Positions 33,901 through 42,209 are shown, counted from the first letter of the stretch. The stretch is DNA of 64,000 nt from Arthrobacter sp. ISL-30 (GCF_018613855.1 NZ_JAGGPK010000022.1:62001-126000), one strand, 5' to 3'. Numbers and translations: made by a program. Notes: generated by a model not told the origin, from the sequence alone.

Positions 33901-35318
33901 ACAGTGGAAGTAGTGGCCAGCTTGTAGGCCGAGTCGGGTTCGGAGGCCAGCTTCCGGTAGACCTTGTAAATATCCGCACCCTCGGTTGCCTGCCATTTCA
34001 GCAAAGCTCCGGCGTTGGAGACGCTGCCCGCCACCAGGCCTTGCGGCTTGGACGGAACGGACGACGGCGGGACGATCTCCTCGACGCGGGAAGCCAGCGG
34101 AAGATTGAGTTGCTTCACGCCACCGCTCACGAGCCGGGCTACCTGAATGGCGCCATAATCCTGGAAGTGGGTATTGTCCACGGTTCCGCTGGGGCGGTTG
34201 GGGTAGACGCCGGCATCGACGTGCAGGAAGACGGACTTGGTGGCTTCGGGTCCAATTTCGTCGAAGTAGGCCCGGCTGAGGGCGGAAAGATCCACGAGGG
34301 CGACGTTCTCCTCTGCCGCGAGTTCCTTCATCTTCTCGACATATTCCGGGAAGCTCACGTTGAACTTGCCGGTGGCCTCGTCATAGTCGCGTCGGCCAAC
34401 CGGGGTCACCAGGATGGGGATGGCTCCGCGCTGGCGGGCACCATTGACGTAGACGCGCAAGTACTCCTTGTAGTCCGCGGGGGAGGCATAGCGGTCGTCC
34501 ACGCCGGTCGTCGCGTCATTGTGCCCGAACTGGACCATCAGATAGTCGCCCGGATTGATGACCCGGAGGATTTCGTCCAAGCGGCCCTGGCTGATGAAGT
34601 TCTTGGAGCTGCGGCCGCCGATGGCTTTGTTGTAGAAGGCCACGTTGTCGTCAAAAAAGCGGTCGATCATCTGGCCCCAGCCTGCCTGCGGTGCAAAGCC
34701 GGGGTCGTAGGTTTGGACCGTTGAGTCACCGGCCAGGTAGACGCCGGGGTCCACAGTTGCTGTTCGGGGAGCACGGGCCGCGATGACGAGGGAGTTGATT
34801 TTCGCGGCCGAGCCGCTGAAATCGAGGTTGAGCTGGCCGTCCACCAAGGAGATGGGGAATTCCATTTCCAGGTACTGGCCGGCGGCTTTGTCCGTTAGCT
34901 GGACCTTGGCCATCTTCTCAGCGGTGATGGCGATGTTCGTGGCCTCCGACGCATCGCCGGCAATCAGCTTTACGGTGTAATCGCCATTTGGCAGGTCCAC
35001 TTGGAACGTGCTGCCCTGGGCCTGCACGAAGTCACTGCGCAGCGGGTCGGATGTTCCGCGGTCGGCGCCGGTAGTGACATCGGTATTGGTGAATCCGAAC
35101 TTTAGCTCGGGGTTGTAGCCCGTTGTGGCATCTACCGGGGTGTACCCGGAGGCTGTGGCGCCAGGTCCGAAGTCGAAGCTAAAGCCTGAGCCTGCTGGCG
35201 GCAGGCTGGCCTCGGCGTGAACGGTCGGCATGCCGCTGAAGGCGATCGCCGCCGAGGCGACCGCGGCTGTCAGGGCGGTAGCGCCCGTCCTGGCCGCGCG
35301 ATGACAGGGTTCTTTCAC
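30963..35318 (-). CDS. Secreted fusion of rhamnogalacturonan acetylesterase and PL11 lyase
   Basis: 1451 residues. I start at GTG 35318 (AAGGAG then six bases); the ATG two codons earlier abuts the ribosome site. Approximate layout: signal peptide 1-36, a beta-sandwich FDFGPG module 40-170, a GDSL/SGNH esterase 190-400 (GDST near 198, GHND near 263, DNTHFQDYG near 381), Fn3 420-510, a second FDFGPV module 510-660, two Fn3 domains 660-843, and a PL11-type rhamnogalacturonan lyase propeller 843-1451 (ALDRAPVAIATEQGIRVGWR, VADVDGDGAYEVIQMW, GQGNHNLSVADVDADGKDEF). It would deacetylate and cleave the rhamnogalacturonan I backbone of pectin. The fusion is remarkable because the two activities usually sit in separate genes. 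Confidence 0.9.
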   Translation of the reverse strand: MKEPCHRAARTGATALTAAVASAAIAFSGMPTVHAEASLPPAGSGFSFDFGPGATASGYTPVDATTGYNPELKFGFTNTDVTTGADRGTSDPLRSDFVQAQGSTFQVDLPNGDYTVKLIAGDASEATNIAITAEKMAKVQLTDKAAGQYLEMEFPISLVDGQLNLDFSGSAAKINSLVIAARAPRTATVDPGVYLAGDSTVQTYDPGFAPQAGWGQMIDRFFDDNVAFYNKAIGGRSSKNFISQGRLDEILRVINPGDYLMVQFGHNDATTGVDDRYASPADYKEYLRVYVNGARQRGAIPILVTPVGRRDYDEATGKFNVSFPEYVEKMKELAAEENVALVDLSALSRAYFDEIGPEATKSVFLHVDAGVYPNRPSGTVDNTHFQDYGAIQVARLVSGGVKQLNLPLASRVEEIVPPSSVPSKPQGLVAGSVSNAGALLKWQATEGADIYKVYRKLASEPDSAYKLATTSTVPTANLSGLAEGTAYSVRLTAMNAKGDSEPSDALPVTTKEAKYRFDFGPVGAPVEAGYTEVNRTMAYSKDRGFGFKDLSVLSDRDRGAVTTNLLRDFVLSGSSFEFQLDVPNGTYALKTYHSDWIGSTRTDVAAEGKGFGQVTSGRASSATKIINQVLVTDGQLNLTISGPGQRLNGLEVTPLLIGPTNLRTTNVDAAASPPAVDLAWDPVTDAASYKVFRQASYETEPQLVAGNLTGTSYQDTTAFAGLPYKYHVIAVDNTGLESVPSNIFEVSLTDPNTAIPSAPAKIDVKGIEKTSVSLKWQKVTGATAYHIYRSTSATGPFTFAGRSSEVDFTDHTVLTTIKYYYRATAINNGGESAPSPVTGTERVTVVNRQMEALDRAPVAIATEQGIRVGWRMLGRDPQSIGFHVIRDGVQLTVDPIRNSTTYLDPEGTTASKYVIKAVGNGADQLTAQFTPMSGNYLSIKLDKPADDYTKDGQPYSYSAGDASVADVDGDGAYEVIQMWSPSNAKDNSQAGYTGTVYVDAYKMDGTKLWRINMGPNIRAGAHYTQLLAYDFDGDGKAEIAMKTADGTRDAAGTAIGNPNADHRNSSGYVLTGDEFLTVFHGSTGTIMDTVKYDPPRGDVAAWGDGYGNRVDRFLGAVAYLDAEHPSMMFSRGYYTRTVLATYDLVGGKIAKRWIFDSDAAGSQYRGQGNHNLSVADVDADGKDEFVFGSMTIDDNGKPLYTTGLGHGDAIHTSDLDPSRPGLETFAVHEDMGSSGNLGATFRDSATGEVLWSIPALKDTGRGAAGDIDPRHAGAEGWAIGGTAAWNSPVGELRSAKGELIANKIPAANFLAWWDGDLLREIVDHDFDEAAYKGVPTISKWNWNTESSDKLLTATGAKSNNGTKGNPAIQADLLGDWREEIAWPSSDSTELRIYTTTAGTDVRLRTLMHDPVYRLSVARENISYNQPPHPSFYIGEGMETPTMPDITYTAVR

Positions 35319-35701
35319 GAACATCTCCTTTGATGACACGTAGTTGTGCCCAACCGCAGTGTCGGACTGCATATCGTTGCGGGACTGCTATAGCGATTTT
35401 GTATCGTTTCAGTCAGGAACGAAGACTGCGGCTCGAAGGGGTAATATTTCCGCCTCCCAGGTGATGCCTCAAACCGGACAATCCCTCGGTAACCGCTTTC
35501 CATGACGCCTATGTTTATCAGTGTATCGTTTCAAGCGTCAAGGAATTTCTGTTCTGAAGTGTTCTCTTTTGTGTCAGGATGTGCCCCACCCCACGTACAG
35601 ACATGCCATTTTCTCGCGGAATGCTTGCGTGGCATCGCAGATCATGCGGGCGCAAGAGGACACGCTTTGGAAATGCAAATGAGAATGAATATCATCTAGG
35701 G
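35319..35701. promoter_or_regulatory. Divergent promoter region with a LacI-type operator pair
   Basis: 383 bases without a gene between the esterase/lyase (minus) and the zinc protein (plus). TGTATCGTTTCA occurs twice, at 35400-35411 and 35522-35533, an exact 12-base direct repeat 122 bases apart. It resembles the TGAAACGNTTCA operators of LacI-family sugar regulators with the central CG. The near copy lies 82 bases upstream of the esterase/lyase start. Confidence 0.7.
35680..35694 (+). promoter_or_regulatory. Zur-type zinc box
   Basis: TGAGAATGAATATCA matches 12 of 15 positions of the actinobacterial Zur palindrome TGAAAATGATTTTCA. It ends eight bases before the ATG of the AztD-like zinc protein, where bound repressor would block transcription. 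Confidence 0.65.
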
Positions 35702-37051
35702 ATGACCCAAAAGATCACTCTCTCCCCACTGAGGCTTGCCCCCGTCCCTCTCGGCCTGGCCACCAGGCCTGCCGCCGCCCGTCCCGCCCTGCGCGCCGCC
35801 GTCGTTCCTTCCGTGCTGCTTGCCGCCACTCTGGTGCTTGCCGGTTGCAGCAACGGCGATCAGTCAGCAGCACAGGCAGCCGGCGAAAATTCCGGCCAGG
35901 AGTCCAGGGCCAAAGCTGCCAAGGAGGTTTCAGCCCCAGCGAAGCGCCTGATGCACACCTACGACGGCGGCATCGTTGTCCTCGACGCCAAGACGCTGGC
36001 GCCGGTGGGCGACGCCGATCTCCCCGGCTTCAACCGCCTGAACCCCGCCGGGGATGGCCGGCACGTACTGGTCTCGACGGGAGACGCCTTCCGGGTCTTC
36101 GACGCCGGTTCCTGGACCGAGGCGCACGGCGACCATGGCCACCACTACGCTGCGCAGCCTCAACTGACGGATCGGGCCTTCGAGGCAGATCATGCCGGCC
36201 ACGTCGTTGTTCATGAGGACCTCACCGTCTTGTTTAGCGACGGCTCCGGAAAGGTGGAGTCCTTTAATTCGGAGGACCTTGCGTCAAGCCTGGAATCAGG
36301 ACTCCCGGACACGGACGTTTACACGACGCCGTCGCCGCATCACGGCGTCGCTGTGCCGTTGGAGGAGGGGAAGTTGCTGGTCACCGTCGGCACCGAAGAA
36401 GCACGTACGGGCATTGCAATTCTGGGACCAGGGAAGGGCCAGGATCGCGAGGAACTTCTGCGTAACGAGGATTGCCCGGGTGTCCACGGCGAAGCCACTG
36501 CCGCTGATGGCGCCGTGGTAGTTGACTGCGAGAACGGGATGCTCATCTATAAGGACGGGGTGATCACCAAAGTAAAAAGCCCTGACGCCTATGGCCGAAT
36601 GGGTAACCAGGCCGGCTCCGAGGCGTCGCCCATAGTCCTGGGTGACTACAAGGTGGACAAGGAAGCGACACTTGAGCGGCCTACGCGGATTTCCCTTGTT
36701 GATACACGCACCGGTGGACTTCAGCTGGTTGAGCTCGGAACAAGCTATTCCTTCCGCTCCCTGGGTCGCGGCCCGGCCGGCGAAGCGCTGGTGCTGGGCA
36801 CTGACGGCGCCCTCCGGGTGATCGACCCCTTGTCAGGGACGGTGACTTCCACGATTCCCGTGGTGGCTCCCTGGGAGGAGTCGGAGACGTGGCAGGACCC
36901 ACGCCCCACACTTTTTGTGCAGGGCTCGACTGCGTACGTCACCGAACCCGAGGCGCGCAAGATCCACGCGGTGGACCTGAAGAAGGCCGCCGTCGCGAAG
37001 ACCGCGGAGCTTGAGCATATTCCTAACGAACTGACCGGTGTGACCGGCTAA
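35702..37051 (+). CDS. aztD: AztD-like periplasmic/extracytoplasmic zinc-binding protein
   Basis: 449 residues from ATG 35702, directly after the Zur-type box; the frame open upstream lacks a site. Signal sequence with lipobox LVLAGCS at about residue 45, then a beta-propeller with repeated LVDTRTGGLQLVELG-type blades. A His-rich loop HGDHGHHY near residue 143 would bind zinc. It follows the family of AztD, a metallochaperone that gives zinc to the AztC binding protein. No zinc ABC transporter genes are next to it in this window, so its partner must be elsewhere. Confidence 0.75.
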   Translation: MTQKITLSPLRLAPVPLGLATRPAAARPALRAAVVPSVLLAATLVLAGCSNGDQSAAQAAGENSGQESRAKAAKEVSAPAKRLMHTYDGGIVVLDAKTLAPVGDADLPGFNRLNPAGDGRHVLVSTGDAFRVFDAGSWTEAHGDHGHHYAAQPQLTDRAFEADHAGHVVVHEDLTVLFSDGSGKVESFNSEDLASSLESGLPDTDVYTTPSPHHGVAVPLEEGKLLVTVGTEEARTGIAILGPGKGQDREELLRNEDCPGVHGEATAADGAVVVDCENGMLIYKDGVITKVKSPDAYGRMGNQAGSEASPIVLGDYKVDKEATLERPTRISLVDTRTGGLQLVELGTSYSFRSLGRGPAGEALVLGTDGALRVIDPLSGTVTSTIPVVAPWEESETWQDPRPTLFVQGSTAYVTEPEARKIHAVDLKKAAVAKTAELEHIPNELTGVTG

Positions 37052-37071
37052 AAAGCGCCAGGATGGCCCAT

Positions 37072-37127
37072 CTGACTCGCAGTTGTTGTCGCCATTCGGG
37101 CTCGTGGCGACAACAATTGCGAGTCAG
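37072..37127. repeat. Long palindrome at a convergent junction (copy 1)
   Basis: CTGACTCGCA is perfectly mirrored by TGCGAGTCAG, and GTTGTTGTCGCC by GGCGACAACAAT with one mismatch, for a 22-bp stem around a 12-base loop (37094-37105). It sits between the ends of the AztD-like gene (plus) and the DoxX gene (minus). A related copy lies at 55965-56020. Confidence 0.85.
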
Positions 37128-37136
37128 TTGGGTTGG

Positions 37137-37571
37137 TTACGCCAGGACGCTCAGCTTCGAGTTGCTGCGGCCGAAGAGGGCGGCGTCTGCGGAGAAGCGG
37201 CCTGCGCCGATCAGTGCAATGGCCAGGGAGGCTGCGGCGAGGGCCAGGACGAACTCGAATCCGCCCTTGTCTGCAAACACACCCGCCGACGCGTGCACCA
37301 GGAAGAGCGCGCCCAGCATGTCCAGGGCGAGGAGGGCGGCGAAGACGCGAGCCAGGACGCCGGCGATAAGGGCGATTCCGCCAACCACTTCCAGCGTGGC
37401 CACAACAGGGGCGACCAGCTGTGCGGCGGGCACTCCCATCTGCGTGAAGGCGGCCTGGGTGCCGGCGATGGTGAATTCATTGAACTTCTGGAGGCCGTGT
37501 GCGGCGAAGATGAAGCCGACGATGACGCGCAGGAGGGTAAGGGCTGTGTTGGTCAGGGTGGACTGGTTCAT
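37137..37571 (-). CDS. DoxX family membrane protein
   Basis: 144 residues, four helices. LLRVIVGFIFAAHGLQKFNE and LEVVGGIALIAGVLARVFAA carry the DoxX family pattern; an ALFGRSNSKLSVLA tail closes it. DoxX proteins are membrane components of oxidoreductase or thiol-stress systems in some actinobacteria; here there are no partners. It is divergent from the MATE gene (163-bp gap). Confidence 0.88.
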   Translation of the reverse strand: MNQSTLTNTALTLLRVIVGFIFAAHGLQKFNEFTIAGTQAAFTQMGVPAAQLVAPVVATLEVVGGIALIAGVLARVFAALLALDMLGALFLVHASAGVFADKGGFEFVLALAAASLAIALIGAGRFSADAALFGRSNSKLSVLA

Positions 37572-37734
37572 GGAAATATCACCGTTTCGAATAGCTATTG
37601 CTTTGCGGAAGCCCGCGGCCGGTGCCGCTTAGTTGAAACTTCATCTAAAACTCTCCCTGAAATTTGTTGACGTGTCAACCAAGTGTTACGTCCTACTCAA
37701 TCAATCCAATCCAACTGACAGCTACCCTTGACTC

Positions 37735-39075
37735 GTGCCATCCACCGCTCTCCGACCGCCCCGCAGTCACGCCCGGCAGATCCTGCGCCTCGCCGTCCCG
37801 GCGTTCGGTGCCCTGATCGCCGAGCCGCTCTTCCTGCTGGCGGATTCGGCTATCGTCGGTCACCTTGGCGTGTCCCAGCTGGCCGGCGTCGGACTCGCCT
37901 CCGCAGTGCTGCACACCGCCGTCGGGCTCATGGTCTTCCTTGCCTATTCGACGACGCCCGCCGTCGCACGTGCCATTGGCGAGGGCCAGCTCGCCAAGGC
38001 AATGGCGGCAGGGCGCGACGGCGTCTGGCTGGCACTGCTCCTGGGAGTTGCGCTTGCTCTCGCCGGAACAGCCGCCGCGGAACCCCTGGTGGGCCTCACC
38101 GGCGCCGTCGGCGAGGTCCGCACCTTCGCCGTCGACTACCTTCGCTGGTCCATGCCTGGACTGGAGGCTATGCTGCTGGTGTTTGCGGGGACCGGCGTGC
38201 TGCGTGGATTGCAGGACACCCGCACACCGCTGGTGGTTGCCACGGCAGGTTTCGCCCTCAACATCGCCCTGAACTGGTTCCTGGTCTACGGCATGAACCT
38301 CTCCGTGGCAGGCTCGGCGATTGGGACAAGCATTGCGCAGTGGGCCATGGCAGCGGTGTACCTGGTGATGGTGGCCCGCAATGCGCGGCGGCTTGGCGTC
38401 CCGCTCCGCCCGAACTGGCGCGGCATTCGCTCCATGACCAAGGTGGGCTCCTGGCTGATGCTGCGGACGCTTAGCCTCCGCCTTGCCATCCTCGTCACGG
38501 TGCTCGTGGTCACTGCCCAGGGTGCCGTGAACCTCGCGGCCCACCAGCTGGCCATGGCCATCTTTTCGCTTCTCGCCTTCGCCCTCGACGCCCTCGCCAT
38601 CGCCGCCCAGGCCCTGATCGGCAAAGAGCTGGGCGCCGCCAATGCACAGCGGGCCAGGGAGCTGACCCGCATCATGATCCGCTGGGGTGCCGGCTTTGGG
38701 GTCGTTACGGGTGTGCTGCTGGCTATCGCGGCTCCATGGGCGGGGCTGCTGTTCACGTCTGATGCCGGCATCCAGTCGGCCCTCACACCGGCCCTGTGGG
38801 TGTTGGCTGTGGGCCAGCCCCTGGCGGGGTACGTCTTCGTGCTTGACGGAGTGCTGATCGGCGCGGGTGACGGGAAGTATCTGGCGATTGCCGGCGTCGT
38901 AAACCTTGCGGTTTACCTGCCGCTGCTTGTTGCGGTACACCTGACCAGGCCCGACGGCGTCTCCGGACTTGTGTGGCTCTGGGTGGCGTTCTCGCTGGGG
39001 TACATGCTGGCCCGGGGAGTCACGCTGGGCCTTCGTGCCCGAACGGACAAGTGGATGGTCCTCGGTTCGCACTAA
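37735..39075 (+). CDS. MATE family efflux transporter (DinF subgroup)
   Basis: 446 residues and twelve helices from GTG 37735, with no ribosome site close by, so it may be leaderless. LAVPAFGALIAEPLFLLADS near the N-terminus, then VGHLGVSQLAGVGLASAVL; the second half repeats the pattern (NLAAHQLAMAIFSLLAFALD). MATE pumps export drugs or metabolites with Na+ or H+. It is followed at 10 bases by the HdeD-like gene. Confidence 0.9.
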   Translation: MPSTALRPPRSHARQILRLAVPAFGALIAEPLFLLADSAIVGHLGVSQLAGVGLASAVLHTAVGLMVFLAYSTTPAVARAIGEGQLAKAMAAGRDGVWLALLLGVALALAGTAAAEPLVGLTGAVGEVRTFAVDYLRWSMPGLEAMLLVFAGTGVLRGLQDTRTPLVVATAGFALNIALNWFLVYGMNLSVAGSAIGTSIAQWAMAAVYLVMVARNARRLGVPLRPNWRGIRSMTKVGSWLMLRTLSLRLAILVTVLVVTAQGAVNLAAHQLAMAIFSLLAFALDALAIAAQALIGKELGAANAQRARELTRIMIRWGAGFGVVTGVLLAIAAPWAGLLFTSDAGIQSALTPALWVLAVGQPLAGYVFVLDGVLIGAGDGKYLAIAGVVNLAVYLPLLVAVHLTRPDGVSGLVWLWVAFSLGYMLARGVTLGLRARTDKWMVLGSH

Positions 39076-39084
39076 ACTGGACGG

Positions 39085-39636
39085 GTGACTCTCCCCGCCG
39101 TTCCAGCGCCCGAACCCGTCCCTGCCGCCAAGGCGGGGCTATGGAAACCGGTATTGCTGCGGGCCGCAGTCGCCGCAGTGTTCGGCGCCGTGACCATCTT
39201 CTGGGCGCAGCCATCAGTGCAGGTCCTTGCCTGGGCAGTCGGACTCTACCTGCTCGGAACAGCGGCTGCCGTTTTCCTCACCAGGACCGTCGCCGTCGTG
39301 ATTCCGGCCGTGGTGGGGGTGGCGGGCGTGGCTGCGCTGATTTTCCAGTCCGACGCAGCCGTTGCTGCCTCCGCGTCCCTTGGCCTTTTTGTGCTTGGCG
39401 TGGGGGAGCTCGTGCTGGGAATCAGGTCTCGCCGCCGCCATATTCTGGCCAGGGACTGGCTGGTGTCGGGCGTGATCGGCATCGGAACCGCTGCGGCGCT
39501 TCCGTTCTTTGTGGGACTAGGCGCCCATGCCTTGCTTGGGGTGGCGGGCGGCGGAGCCATTATTTCCGGGGTGCTCTGGATGCTCTCTGGCCTGACCCTG
39601 CGGCATGATGGGCGGGTCGCGGCTGCGAGGCCGTAA
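39085..39636 (+). CDS. HdeD-like (DUF308) membrane protein
   Basis: 183 residues from GTG, six hydrophobic helices. AWAVGLYLLGTAAAVFLTRT, LFVLGVGELVLGIRSRRR and GVAGGGAIISGVLWMLSGLT follow the HdeD/DUF308 pairwise helix pattern. The family is acid-stress related in enterics; role here unknown. Close coupling to the MATE gene suggests co-transcription. Confidence 0.8.
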   Translation: MTLPAVPAPEPVPAAKAGLWKPVLLRAAVAAVFGAVTIFWAQPSVQVLAWAVGLYLLGTAAAVFLTRTVAVVIPAVVGVAGVAALIFQSDAAVAASASLGLFVLGVGELVLGIRSRRRHILARDWLVSGVIGIGTAAALPFFVGLGAHALLGVAGGGAIISGVLWMLSGLTLRHDGRVAAARP

Positions 39637-39720
39637 ACTAGTAGTCGCACGTTCTACTGCTTGTAGAACTTTTCAACGGCGGACACCCCTGAATGGCCCG
39701 CCACTATTGGAGGAATGACT

Positions 39721-40086
39721 GTGGCAAACCAGGAACCAGGAGCCCCGCGCAAGCTGCGGACCTCGGTGAAGGGCCCGCTCATGTTCTCCGCCTTCTGGGG
39801 CGTACTGGCATTTTTGGCCGTGCTGATTTTTGCTTCTGGAGGAAGCGCCCGCGCACCGCGCTTCGACCTCGCGTTCACTGGCGCCGGCATTGCGTTCATC
39901 GTCAGCCTGGTGATCGCGGCCATGCTGTCCATGAGCCACAAGGAAAACGCCGACCACCTTGGCAAAGGCTCCGGAGTGAACCTGAGCTCCCGGAAGCCCA
40001 GCACAGGTCATGGCGGACCCGGCCACGGAGGCACTTCCTCCGGCGGTTTCCCATCCGATGAGCCCGAGGATCCGGCGGCCCGCTGA
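39721..40086 (+). CDS. Small actinobacterial membrane protein
   Basis: 121 residues from GTG 39721, six bases after GGAGGA; the ATG at 39715 touches that site. Two helices (LMFSAFWGVLAFLAVLIFAS and GIAFIVSLVIAAMLSMSHKE), then a Gly/Ser/His-rich tail (STGHGGPGHGGTSSGG). I do not recognise a named family. It stands alone, 84 bases after the HdeD-like gene. Confidence 0.75.
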   Translation: MANQEPGAPRKLRTSVKGPLMFSAFWGVLAFLAVLIFASGGSARAPRFDLAFTGAGIAFIVSLVIAAMLSMSHKENADHLGKGSGVNLSSRKPSTGHGGPGHGGTSSGGFPSDEPEDPAAR

Positions 40087-40154
40087 CCCCCAGCGGAGCC
40101 AAAACGACGCCGGAATGCCCGCTATCCCGGACGATTGGGGCGATAGGGGGAATC

Positions 40155-40177
40155 GAGGAGAAGTATTGCTTCTCCTC
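40155..40177 (+). terminator. Hairpin after the small membrane protein gene
   Basis: GAGGAGAAG, loop TATTG, CTTCTCCTC, followed by a pyrimidine-rich run with scattered T. A likely transcription stop before the heptose operon. Confidence 0.5.
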
Positions 40178-40251
40178 CTTGCTTCTGCTTCTCTGTAACT
40201 GTGTCAGGCAGTTGGCACGACCACTTTAGCTCATTGTGCTCGGAGGTCGTG

Positions 40252-40410
40252 ATGCTGGATTTTTCCTCTCGCAAATCCTCCGAGACCCGTCGTTTGCCCA
40301 GTAATTACGCGGTTTTCCGTCGAATCGCAGGCCACCTTTTCGCGGGCCGGGACACGCTCTTCGGAGAACAGGCTCGAGCTTCTTCTCGAAAAGATAAGTA
40401 TACTTCTTAA
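40252..40410 (+). CDS. Possible 52-residue leader ORF of the heptose operon
   Basis: ATG 40252 is preceded by GGAGG with five bases between, and the frame runs MLDFSSRKSSETRRLPSNYA to TAA 40410, 33 bases before the phosphatase gene. It is basic and has no recognisable domain. The ribosome site is the only real support. The remaining 357-bp gap (40087-40443) contains a TA-rich stretch and the palindrome AAGTATACTT at 40396-40405, probably part of the operon promoter. Confidence 0.35.
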   Translation: MLDFSSRKSSETRRLPSNYAVFRRIAGHLFAGRDTLFGEQARASSRKDKYTS

Positions 40411-40443
40411 TATTCAGGGTGTGACTCAGATTCTGGAGAGACT

Positions 40444-41049
40444 ATGACGAAGCAAACCAAGCAGGCACCAAGTCGGGGTGTTCTGTTCGACAGGGACGGA
40501 ACGCTGATCGTGAATGTCCCCTACAACGGGCTTCCCGACCGAGTGGTGCCAATGCCTGGTGCCCGTGCCCTGGTTTCCACACTGAGGGCACACGGGTTCA
40601 AGCTCGGAGTGGTCAGCAACCAGTCGGGAATTGCCCGAGGCCTGCTCACTCGCGACGCAGTGGCTGCCGTCAATGATCGTGTCGACCGGCTCCTGGGCCC
40701 CTTTGATGTCTGGAAGCACTGTCCGCACATTGAGGAGGATGGCTGCGCCTGCAGGAAGCCCAAGCCGGGGATGATCCTCGATGCCGCCTCCAACCTTGGT
40801 CTCAACCCGAAGGACGTGACGGTGGTGGGTGACATAGGAGCCGACGTCGAGGCTGCACGCGCGGCCGGCGCCCGAGGCATCCTTGTCCCTACGGCGGAAA
40901 CCCTCCGGGAGGAAGCGGAGTCCGCGGAGGAGGTTGCCACCGATCTTCACGAGGTGCTGGCACTGCTATTGGGGGAGTACCAGCACCCCGCGCCGGATTC
41001 CGAAGGGCGGGAATTCCAGGACGCGGGCCGCAAGCGGGTGGCACCTTGA
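40444..41049 (+). CDS. gmhB: D-glycero-D-manno-heptose 1,7-bisphosphate 7-phosphatase (HAD-IIIA)
   Basis: 201 residues. HAD motif I is VLFDRDGTLI near residue 16, then VVSNQSGIARG (motif II), the zinc-loop CPHIEEDGCACRKPKPGM that is diagnostic of the GmhB/histidinol-phosphatase group, and VGDIGADVEAARAAGA. It removes the 7-phosphate from heptose bisphosphate made by HldE. GGAGAG precedes the ATG. It is the first gene of a chain coupled by TTGA and ATGA overlaps. Together with gmhA and hldE below, it makes the heptose reading firm. Confidence 0.9.
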   Translation: MTKQTKQAPSRGVLFDRDGTLIVNVPYNGLPDRVVPMPGARALVSTLRAHGFKLGVVSNQSGIARGLLTRDAVAAVNDRVDRLLGPFDVWKHCPHIEEDGCACRKPKPGMILDAASNLGLNPKDVTVVGDIGADVEAARAAGARGILVPTAETLREEAESAEEVATDLHEVLALLLGEYQHPAPDSEGREFQDAGRKRVAP

Positions 41050-42209
41050 GGAAAGACATCCTGAGCAAAGACCACCTGGGAAAAGAGAGCCCCAATCGGA
41101 ACTCCCGCGAAGACGTCCTGATCGTCCGCTTGGACAGCATGGGCGACATGCTGATGACCGGGCCCGCCGTCCGCGCCGTGGCATATGGCGCTCGGAGCGT
41201 GACCATGTTGTGCGGACCCAGGGGACAAGCAGCGGCCGAGCTTCTTCCAGGAGTGGACAGGGTGCTCGTGTGGGACTGCCCGTGGATTGCCAACCCTGCT
41301 CCCGACGCCACCTGGGCTATGGTGGCTGAGCTGCTGCAGCTCCTGGACCCCGCACCCGCGCGGGCAGTTATCCTGACTTCCTTCCATCAGTCGTCCCTGC
41401 CCACCGCCTTGGTGCTCCGCCTGGCGGGCGTACGCCACATCGCGGCAATCTCGGAGGACTATCCCGGCACGCTCCTGGACGTCCGGGTGCGACCGGACGT
41501 CGACGTTCCCGGGTTGATTCCCGAGCCGGAACGGAACCTTGCAGTTGTCCGCGCGGCGGGCTTTGAACTGCCCGACGACGACGACGGCAAGCTCGCGGTT
41601 CGCTTGCCCGCCAGGACTGAAATAGTCCCAGGGACAACGCCCGAAGGAACAGTCCCGGGCGGGTACATCGTGGTTCACCCGGGCGCCGACGCACCCGCCA
41701 GGACCTGGCCCGCGAGCCATTATGCCGAGTGTGTCCGGCAGTTGGTCGACGCCGGCCATGAGGTTTTCGTGACGGGCGGAGCGGAGGAAGCCGAATTGTG
41801 CTCGTTCGTCTCCGGCGGGGGACTTGCCCGGAATCTGGCCGGGACAACCGACGTCGCCGGCCTTGTCCACATAATCGCGGGCGCCTCGGTACTCATCACC
41901 GGAAACACGGGCCCCGCCCATCTGGCTGCCGCCCTGCAGACCCCGGTGGTCTGCCTGTTCTCTCCGGTAACCGCGGCCGAAAGCTGGGCACCCTACGGCG
42001 TTGCCCTCGAACTGCTTGGGGATCAATCGGCTACCTGTGCCATGACGCGCGCCCGGGAATGCCCCGTACCCGGGCATCCCTGCCTCAGCTCGGTGACTCC
42101 CGGAGACGTGGTGGACGCCGTCTATCGGCTCGCCGCAGCGACCGGCCGCACCCTGGCTGAAACCGCTGTGGCTGCGGCTGCCGGACGACGAACGGGGGCG
42201 ATCACATGA
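41046..42209 (+). CDS. Family 9 glycosyltransferase (heptosyltransferase-like)
   Basis: 387 residues from TTG 41046, which overlaps the gmhB stop (TTGA). VLIVRLDSMGDMLMTGPAVR is the N-terminal GT9 signature; the C-terminal nucleotide-sugar domain has HPGADAPARTWPASHYAECV, VLITGNTGPAHLAAALQTP and CLFSPVTAAESWAPYG, as in WaaF/WaaC ADP-heptose transferases. It would transfer heptose from ADP-heptose, which the surrounding genes can make. The acceptor is unknown. Confidence 0.88.
   Translation: MRKDILSKDHLGKESPNRNSREDVLIVRLDSMGDMLMTGPAVRAVAYGARSVTMLCGPRGQAAAELLPGVDRVLVWDCPWIANPAPDATWAMVAELLQLLDPAPARAVILTSFHQSSLPTALVLRLAGVRHIAAISEDYPGTLLDVRVRPDVDVPGLIPEPERNLAVVRAAGFELPDDDDGKLAVRLPARTEIVPGTTPEGTVPGGYIVVHPGADAPARTWPASHYAECVRQLVDAGHEVFVTGGAEEAELCSFVSGGGLARNLAGTTDVAGLVHIIAGASVLITGNTGPAHLAAALQTPVVCLFSPVTAAESWAPYGVALELLGDQSATCAMTRARECPVPGHPCLSSVTPGDVVDAVYRLAAATGRTLAETAVAAAAGRRTGAIT

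Noticed and set aside
37693..39072. 459-codon minus-strand frame opposite the MATE gene
   Set aside because: High-GC shadow; His/Gln/Arg-rich and no domain, while the plus strand gives a full MATE protein.
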